From Chloranthus sessilifolius (lineage: Eukaryota > Streptophyta > Magnoliopsida > Chloranthales > Chloranthaceae), in contig CM037593.1 in NCBI GenBank assembly GCA_021018995.1, positions 43,475,810 to 43,539,809 of the forward strand: a DNA stretch of 64,000 bases. Direction: 5' to 3'. A program made the translations under genes and the position numbers. The notes below the pieces were generated by a model, which saw nothing but the letters and a program-made list of their open reading frames with translations, made no database searches and had not been told where the DNA came from. This document shows, piece by piece, positions 57,299 to 64,000 of this stretch. How positions within the stretch are numbered: position 1 is the stretch's first letter; each line of letters opens with the position of its first letter.

Positions 57299-58853
57299 AG
57301 TCATGGAGGTAACTTTCGGACATATGAAAGCTGACCTTAATGTGTACAACAGTGTAAAGTACCCTCAAGAGGACAATGAGGAGAGGTTTGCAGTGGATGT
57401 ACTAGAAGAAATTGTGGATGAAGAATTGCCCACTCTGCTGGAGTGGAGCAACACTGTCAGGAATTTAGTTAAAGTCTGGGATATGGTGGAGGAAGAAAGC
57501 CCAGCTGTGATAACAGAAGACATGACCACATTGAAGTCTTCTATGGGCTCAGTGCAGCATTCCATTTGGAAACCTACATTGCTGCCTCTTCCTCCAACCA
57601 CCAATGCGCCAATTTTGCCATCCACCCAACAAGCCCCTGATCTGGAACTCAAGAAGCTTCCAGAAATATTAAAATATGCCTTCCTTGAGAAAGGTGATAA
57701 GCTTCCTATGATTATCTCCTCCTCTCTTACCAATGAGCAGGAAGAGGAATTACTAACAGTTTTGAGGAAGCACAAAAAGGCAATTGGTTGGACCATTGCA
57801 GATCTGGGAGGAATAGATGCATCAATCTGCATGCACAGGATTCATCTTGAGGAGGGATCACTACCCTCCAGGGAAATGCAGAGGATGTTAAATCCTCACA
57901 TGCAGGAAGTGGTCCTGAAGGAGATAATTAAATTGCTAGATGCAGGGGTGATTTACCCCATCTCTGATTCTAACTGGGTGGCTCTTATCCAAGTGGTGCC
58001 CAAGAAATCTGGCATAACAGTTATTAAAACCGAATCTAGAGAGTTGAGACCAGCCAGGGAGATCACTGGCTGGAGAGTTTGCATTGATTATAGAAAGCTC
58101 AACTCTAAGACCAGAAAGGACCACTTCCCTCTCCCCTTCATTAATCAAATTTTGGACAAATTGGCTGGAAAAGCTTTTTACTGTTTTCTTGATGGGTACT
58201 CAGGGTACAACCAGATCCCTATGCATCCTCAAGACCAAGAGAAAACCACCTTTACCTGTCCTTTTGGAACCTTTGCTTACAGAAGGATGCCTTTTGGGCT
58301 GTGTAATGTGCTAGCCACTTTTCAGAGGTGTATGTATGCCATATTCTCTGATATGATTGACAAGTTTTTGGAGATTTTTATGGATGATTTTTCTGTCTTT
58401 GGGGACAGTTTTGGCCAATGTCTACAACACCTCAGCCTAGTTTTGCAAAGATGTGAGGAGACCAATCTGGTCCTAAGCTGGGAAAAGAGCCACTTCATGG
58501 TAACACAAGGCATTGTGTTGGGCCATGTAGTCTCTAAAGAAGGGCTTGAGGTAGACAAGGCCAAAGTTGACCTCATTGCCAATCTGCCCTCTCCAAAAAC
58601 AGTCAAACAAATCAGATCTTTCCTTGGGCATGCAGGATTCTACAGGAGGCTCATTAAGGACTTCAACAAAATTGCTAAGCCATTGTCCCACCTGCTCTGC
58701 CAGGATATGCCTTTCTACTTCTCGGCTGAATGTCTAAAGGTTTTTGAGACTTTGAAAGTCTGCCTTACCTCCTCAGACTCAGACAGACTATACCTCGCCT
58801 TTGAATTAATGTGTGATGCATCAGATTTGGCAATAGGTGCTGTCTTGGAATAA
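57299..58853 (+). CDS. Connector, reverse transcriptase and start of RNase H of X
   Basis: This is an open segment of 518 codons after W. It continues the protease end (VMEVTFGHMKADLNVYN), then an acidic connector and LELKKLPEILKYAF. RT follows with IISSSLTNEQEEELL, IHLEEGSLPSREMQRM, GVIYPISDSNWV, GWRVCIDYRKLN, FLDGYSGYNQI, FAYRRMPFGLCNV and FMDDFSVFGDSF (first Asp codons 58383 and 58386). The thumb has FLGHAGFYRRLIKDF, and RNase H opens with FELMCDASDLAIGAVL. A TAA at 58851 ends it. The catalytic residues appear intact. In family A the 4-residue active site is also FMDD. The first open codons before 57299 belong to W, not to the gene. Confidence 0.92.
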
Positions 58854-59509
58854 AGAAAGGATAAGTTTCCTGTGGTCATTGCTTATGTCAGCAAGTCACT
58901 TGCTGAAGCTCAGCTGAATTATACCACAACTGAGAAAGAGCTTCTGGCAGTGGTATATGCTGTTGACAAGTTTAGATCCTACCTGCTGGGATCTAAAACT
59001 GTAATCTTCACTGACCACTCAGCATTGAAGTACCTATTGTCCAAAAAAGATGCTAAGCCCAGGCTGATTAGATGGATACTCCTACTGCAGGAGTTTGACA
59101 TCAAAATCAAGGACAAAAAGGGTGTGGAAAATGTGGTGGCTGACCACTTGTCCAGAATTGTGTTGGAGAAGTGTCTTGATGGTCCTACAAATGATGCCTT
59201 CCCGGATGAGCAATTATTTGCAATCCAATCCTTGGTCCTCTGGTTTGCACACATTGTGAATTATCTCACTATAGGAAAGATTCCTGGCCACTGGACCAAA
59301 ATGGACAAAGACCTGCTTTTCTCACAGGTCAAATATTTTTTTTGGGAGGAACCTTGCCTATACAAGTACTGTGCAGACCAAATCATCCGAAGATGTGTTC
59401 CCGAAAGTGATGTCCCCAGTATTCTGGCCATGTGCCATGAAAATGCCTGTGGAGGCCACTTTAGTGGAAGAAAAACAACTGACAAGGTCCTGCAGTGTGG
59501 GTTTTATTA
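58854..59509 (+). CDS. RNase H remainder and integrase zinc-binding part of X
   Basis: The same frame after the TAA contains [60 protein letters not shown] and VVADHLSRI. The linker has [11 protein letters not shown] and [17 protein letters not shown], and the start of the integrase zinc-binding domain is [13 protein letters not shown]. It ends at TAG 59507, where other copies have TGG (FYWP). The intact triad-like Asp and Glu residues suggest only the two stops inactivate it. Confidence 0.88.
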
Positions 59510-60533
59510 GCCTTCTTTATTCAAAGATGCATATACACACTGCAAGGCATGTGAGAGATGTCAAAAATTAGGAGGGCTGTCGAAACGAAATTCAATGCCT
59601 TTGCAGCCCATCCTTGTTGTAGAACTGTTCGATGTATGGGGCATAGACTTCATGGGCCCTTTTCCTCCTTCTAATGGTTACCATTTCATCTTAGTGGCAG
59701 TGGACTATGTTTCCAAATGGGTAGAAGTCATTACCACAAGAACCAATGACAACCAAGTGGTCCTCAAATTTGTAAGGCAGAACATTTTCTCAAGATTTGG
59801 AACCCCTAGAGCTATTATCAGTGATGGGGGTAGCCATTTCTGCAACAGGAATTTCGAGAGCTTGCTCAAGAAATATTCTGTGACCCATAGGATTGCTACT
59901 CCCTACCACCCACAGACAAGTGGGCAAGTTGAAATTTCTAATAGGGAGATCAAGCACATCCTTGAGAAAACAGTAAGGACTGACAGGAGAGATTGGGCTG
60001 ATAAGCTCAATGATGCACTGTGGGCTTATAGGACTGCCCATAAGACTCCAATTGGAATGTCCCTATTCAGACTGGTCTATGGCAAGGCTTGCCATCTCCT
60101 AGTAGAGTTAGAACACAAGGCATATTGGGCCATTAAAAACTTAAATATGAACCTAACTTCTGCTGGTCATCACAGGTCCCTACAGCTGTCGGAATTGGAC
60201 GAGCTGAGGATGGATGCCTACGCCAATGCTAGGATCTACAAGGAACGGTCCAAAGCTTTCTTTGACAAGGGCTTACTGAGAAAAAGCTTTGTACCTGGTG
60301 GCAAGGTTTGGTTATTTAACTCCAAACTAAAATTCTTTCTTGGCAAACTAAAATCCCGATGGGAAGGTCCCTATATTGTTTTAAATGTGTCCCCATCTGG
60401 TGCTGTGGAAGTCAAGGATCACAAATCTGGGCAGACCTCGAAAGTGAATGGTCAGAGGCTTAAGACTTATCTCAAAAAATCGACCGACCCTATGAACACT
60501 ATTCATTTTCAAGGGACCCCTTCTTCTACCTGA
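59510..60533 (+). CDS. Integrase core and C-terminus of X
   Basis: Open from the second half of the zinc-binding domain ([10 protein letters not shown]) through the core to the end of pol. The D,D,E triad is complete: [11 protein letters not shown] (59646-59648), ISDGGSHF (59823-59825) and [11 protein letters not shown] (59931-59933). After [13 protein letters not shown] and [13 protein letters not shown] comes the C-terminal [22 protein letters not shown], with [11 protein letters not shown] near the end. It terminates at 60531. Of the integrases in this window this is the only one with an intact triad over a long open frame. Confidence 0.92.
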
Positions 60534-60759
60534 CCCACAATTGTGTCCATGTTGTACTATACTACTTTCGTTTCTTCAATAGTTTTTAGGAAATTGTAGT
60601 GTCTCGATGGGGTCTGAGTCTGTTGAGTTTGACAGAGTTTATGTGGGGTTGGTATGATTACTTCTTCTTCTGCGATTTGCTGATTTTTGAATTGAATATA
60701 TATTGTTTGAATATTTTTGGTGAGTATGCTGCAATGCATGAATTGCTCCCTGTTGGGTA

Positions 60760-60945
60760 CTAAGCCCTCGCGCATTCCAAATTGAGATTTGGGAAGCTCT
60801 CGCGCAATGCACATAAAGTATTTATTACGCCGTCGTGAGCTTCAACAAATGCTACAGAGCCTCTCGCGCACTGCATTCTGCAACATCCATCATCGCGAAA
60901 TTCCGTTCCTATCTCGCGATCCCCTTGACCAGCTGCACAAGTTAC
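60760..60945. repeat. CTCGCGCA motif block after integrase of X
   Basis: Words ccctcgcgcattcc, gctctcgcgcaatgc, cgccgtcgtgagc, cctctcgcgcactgc, catcgcgaaattcc and atctcgcgatcc. They share their core with the U3 block of X but differ in flanks. Confidence 0.65.
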
Positions 60946-61148
60946 ATGCATTTGTCATTTCCCACACTGATTGCTGTAACTTTTCACTTCCCCACTCACT
61001 CTCAATTAAATGCAGCAACTTGGATGTTATTACACTGATTCATCTTCCACCATCCTCGTCTTTAAATACACAGGGTGTCCCTTTTCATATTTATCTCATC
61101 CTTTCTCCTCTCACCCTAGCGGTCCTTCCCTAGTCCTAACAATTGCAG

Positions 61149-61390
61149 ATGACAAGCCTAATGCTCTACCTAACAAGTTTTATCCAATGTGGTTGGAACC
61201 TCCCCCACCTAAAGAGCCGGACCCCCTACAGCCCCTCTGGGATGAATACGAGGAGGTTCTGCAGATCCTGGAGAAGGAGGAGAAGGACAAGCACCATCCA
61301 AAGAAGAAAAAGCAAAAGATAGAACCATCCCCATCCCCTGCCCCCTCCACTCAACCCCTCCCACCACCTTCTCAGCCCCCACATCCTTGA
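61149..61390 (+). CDS. Short Pro/Lys-rich ORF, possible decayed exon, doubtful
   Basis: The open frame reads DDKPNALPNKFYPMWLEPP, an acidic stretch (DEYEEVLQILEKEEKDK), KKKKQK, and a Pro/Ser-rich tail ending at 61390. No ATG fits at its start. Upstream, CCTAAC and then TTGCAG (61143-61148) look like a branch point and 3' splice site. It could be what is left of a spliced ORF3-like gene of X. The composition recalls the linker in ORF3 of Y, but I cannot show homology. Confidence 0.25.
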
Positions 61391-61564
61391 TCCCTCTCCC
61401 CTCTCTTCTTAGCAGCTTTTATTTTGTAATTTTTCTTTTTTTTTAGTCTTAATGAAATTTTCTTTTCCTGTTATTCTGTGAAGTTCTCTATTTTTGTTTG
61501 TTTTCATTCTTGCTGTTTTCTTTTCTCTGATAATAAATTTGCTGCACACCCGCCTTTGAACCAT

Positions 61565-61598
61565 TGAGGACACTGTTCCTCATAGGTTTGGGGGTGTG
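61565..61598 (+). other. Internal PPT-like sequence of X with preceding inverted repeat
   Basis: CATTGAGGACACTGTT is followed by ATAGGTTTGGGGGTGTGG (61582-61599). The true PPT at 63235-63249 reads TTAGGTTTGGGGGTG. In A the preceding hairpin is perfect; here it is partly lost. Confidence 0.65.
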
Positions 61599-63249
61599 GC
61601 AGGCAGATTCTGCCAATGGAATAGTTAACCTAAGTGTAGCAGAATCATGTGACTAATATGGAAATGGAACCATGTTCATTGGAGAATCAGAAAAATGATG
61701 AAATTTAAAATTTTTTCCAAACTTTAGACAGTATGAACTTTTAATATTTCACATTTCCATGATGAGATCACCAAGGACACTCACTTGTATCAACACTTAG
61801 CGAATCATTCGAGAGAGAAAAAGGTATGGACATACTTAAGAATTCAAAGGAAGACCACAACCAGTGAGATTTGGGCCTACTATAAAAAAAAATTTCTTTG
61901 AGGAGTGACTAAGGCAATTTCTTCTAGCTCTAAGGACTGGCTGAGTCACTGTGCTCACTAGAAGTTAGGCAACTCCAAGTTGAAACTACTAACAGCATTC
62001 ATGAGACTTAGGAAAGGATCAAGGCCTTCCCTTGGACAGTTTGAGCCTAAATAGACCAACCTTAAGCAACTGCCCTTGTCCATACCCCCTTTGAGCCTTA
62101 AATCCTAAATTTCTTCAAAATGCACCTGAGTACTTGCACCTGAACCTATGTATCTAATTTAACCTTACCCTCACTCTGAGAATTCAGAAGGTAAAGGAGA
62201 AAGAGTTGAAGATGGATTAGCTATGGTCAACATTAGGTGAAGAAAGAAGTACCTCAAAGTCTGGCAGTATGGTAACTGAGAAAATGGTGGCATTTTAGAA
62301 AAGCAAAAACAAAATAAAAAGAAGAAAAATGCATAAAAAAGAAACAAAAATAATAATGAAGAGGAGTAAGAGAGGAGTCAAGAGGGAACTTTCATTGGAA
62401 AAATCAAAATCAAGAAGAGAAACTGATCACTTCAAATCTGAAAACCTCAAAGAAGATGAAAGGAGCTGAATTAAAGAAGGTGAAGTCATGAATCACCTCC
62501 TTCACCTACTGATTTCTCAATTTTGAACCCCTTTTCAACCTTCCATTCTTTTTAACCCCACTCCATAAGCCATAGTATAGCCCAGTTAAAGCCCTTGTGA
62601 TCCAAAGTTGAGTGAGCTGTCATGTGGAGATAAAATGTTATCCAATCTATGGTGAGGATCTATCAATGATGCCAGAACTTCAGAGCTATGCCTATGCTCA
62701 TGCTTACAGACCCATTTGGGGGATGTAACTGCTCTTGAGCTTAATAGAAAATGAAACCCTCAACAGTTCTTTATGAGGGTATGCCCTGGAGAGTTTTGGG
62801 TCTGATATGGAATGCATTAAGTATGATCTACAACCTAATTTTTGATCTAGTGATGAGCTCAATGTTGACACACATGTGTAGTGTCTTTGGTGTAAACTGA
62901 TTGGAAAGGCTGTGCTTTCATGAGAAGCTTATACTGTTTAAATTTTTGTGCAGCTAATGTGTTTGAATTTCTTATATTTTTAATGATTCAAGGGTGAACT
63001 AACTCTGTTTCTTGACTGCTCATTTGATAATAATGCATTTTTGTTAACTATCTCACTGAGAAGTTTGTGGGTGTCTTCACTGAAAACCCTCAGGAGACTG
63101 CACTCCTCCACTAGAGATCACCTAGGGGTTTAAAAGGCTTGGTACATATGCTAAATGTATCCGTGCTCCCTACGAAAGTGGCATTTAAATTCTGTAGTTA
63201 TTTTAATGTAGCTTTGCTAAGGGACTAGCAAAGATTAGGTTTGGGGGTG
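61599..63249 (+). other. Conserved ORF-free 3' region and PPT of X
   Basis: No convincing ORF. Segments match family A closely: ACTAGAAGTTAGG (61956), CAAGGCCTTC (62019), CCCTTGTGATCCAAAGTTGA (62590), CAATGATGCCA (62665), GCCTATGCTCATGCT (62690), CTCATTTGATAATA (63022), AGAAGTTTGTGGGT (63058) and GATCACCTAGGGGTT (63115). It ends in the PPT TTAGGTTTGGGGGTG (63235-63249). Confidence 0.7.
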
Positions 63250-64000
63250 TGTTAAGACCTGAAAAATACCACTTTTCACCCCTTAACTTAGCCTTTGATT
63301 AGACCCTTAGCCATCAAATAAAGTTTTGTTAAGTGTTTTCTGTTGATAATAAACAGCAGTGCAATAAGGCCAGAAATAATGTTAAGGAGCCTTTATTGGC
63401 ACCAGAAGTCCCTCAGAAGAATGAGCCATGAATCCAGACCTGAAGCAAGCCTTGCACAGCTCTCGCGAAGTTCAGGAGTAAATGGTCGCGTAGTCTTGCG
63501 CAGTTCAAGAAGACTTGAAATCAACCTCGCGCAGTTCACTCAGAACCGCTGAGGAGAGAGAGCTTTAGGAGATTCTTCGCGTAGATGTCACGCGGTAGCC
63601 GTGGGATGCAAATGTCAAGAGAACCTGTCGCGTAGTTTAGAAAAGCCTCAAAGCTATCGCGAGGATCCTCACGAAAATCTATCAAGAAAAGAAGCTGAAG
63701 TCAAAAGTTAGCCTCGCGAAGATCTATTGTGAAATGGAATGCTCGTGCAGTTCTCGCGCTATTCGCAAGTAGCAATCCAACCGCGCGAAGCCCAATCCAG
63801 CGAGAGCTTAACTACCTACCTCGCGACTGCTCAAAGCATTAAGAAGCTCCATCCCCGCGATGTCTGAAGTTTTAATGTTAAACTCAACCACGTGAAGAAC
63901 AGAGCTACCACGCGACAAGTCTGGGAATCTACTACAACCTAGAGAACCTCTGAACTCTAACTTCCATCATTCTGCAGAGGACTTTCTGGGAATTTCCAAG
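63250..64000 (+). repeat. 3' LTR of X, first 751 bp
   Basis: It starts TGTTAAGACCTGAAAAATACC directly after the PPT and continues colinear with the 5' LTR (22178 on) to the window end. Differences include many CG to TG or CA changes, in either copy, and a deletion of about 30 bases near 63694 relative to the 5' LTR. About 1.6 kb of this LTR should lie outside the window. Confidence 0.9.

Larger units (their letters stand above)
55435..57305. repeat. Direct repeat AGTCATG flanking W
   Basis: AGTCATG occurs at 55435-55441 and at 57299-57305, immediately outside the inserted LTR. This is a target duplication, though 7 bases is longer than the 5 usual for Ty3/gypsy. The uninterrupted sequence is preserved across it: the reading frame is kept if the 1864 bases between equal points are skipped. 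Confidence 0.8.
60534..61582. other. Post-integrase spacer of X, first part
   Basis: It holds the CTCGCG motif block (60760-60945), a short Pro/Lys-rich frame (61149-61390) and a pyrimidine-rich stretch to 61540. There is no counterpart of the ORF3 of Y. Confidence 0.6.
22178..64000 (+). mobile_element. Element X, Athila-like, spanning the rest of the window with nested insertions
   Basis: X starts at 22178 with its 5' LTR. It is interrupted by the A array (24841-53340) and by the solo LTR W (55442-57298), and reaches its 3' LTR at 63250, which is cut by the window end. The two LTRs align base for base over the first 200 bases with roughly nine differences in about 180 bases by eye. gag-pol (53342-60533) would be one continuous reading frame without W. 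About 0.4 kb of the leader and the Gag N-terminus is missing at the left junction with the array. Confidence 0.8.

Noticed and set aside
57365-57832. 155-codon minus-strand ORF over pol of X
   Set aside because: Shadow of the open RT connector frame; no domain seen.

Overview
The window is plant nuclear DNA (large-genome angiosperm by inference) made entirely of nested Ty3/gypsy LTR retrotransposons. I see no host gene, tRNA, rRNA or CRISPR array. The coding remnants are Athila-type gag-pol (RT with an FMDD active site, integrase with GID-FMGP, D-GGSHF and GQVEISN motifs, tRNA-Asp primer site) plus one Tat/Ogre-type element on the minus strand.

Layout. (1) 1-870: AT-rich flank with a 35-bp repeat. 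(2) 871-10852: element Z, Tat/Ogre-like, minus strand: 3' LTR (about 871-2580), polypurine tract (PPT), a 6.6-kb non-pol spacer, integrase and RNase H remnants, cut at 10852. (3) 10853 onward: element Y, Athila-like, plus strand, inserted in the RNase H of Z: LTR 10853-12775, primer site, broken gag-pol to about 18650, then an extra ORF3 to 22177. (4) 22178 onward: element X, Athila-like, inserted in ORF3 of Y: 5' LTR 22178-24539, primer site, leader, then gag-pol resuming at 53342-60533, a 2.7-kb spacer, PPT and a 3' LTR from 63250 that leaves the window. (5) 24841-53340: family A, Athila-like, an array lying inside gag of X: partial internal region, LTR, internal, LTR, internal, LTR. (6) 55442-57298: element W, an antisense solo LTR related to A, inside the X gag-pol reading frame.

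The distal halves of X, Y and Z should lie to the right of the window. The order of insertion (Z, then Y, then X, then A and W) fits the primer sites: three mismatches in Y, two in X, none in A. X has the best preserved frame, a single gag-pol frame with seven in-frame stops apart from the W insertion. The A copies are full of small frameshifts, but many of these sit at CTG/CAG/CG sites and differ between otherwise matching copies, so they may partly be consensus errors.

The most interesting signals are non-coding. Every family has its own short CG-core motif, repeated in a block in U3 and again in a block after integrase. The Athila LTR ends share a short hairpin with a covarying base pair. 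X and A share a conserved ORF-free 1.6-kb region that begins with a second PPT-like sequence. Element Z has candidate antisense promoters and a thrice-repeated stem-loop in its long spacer.
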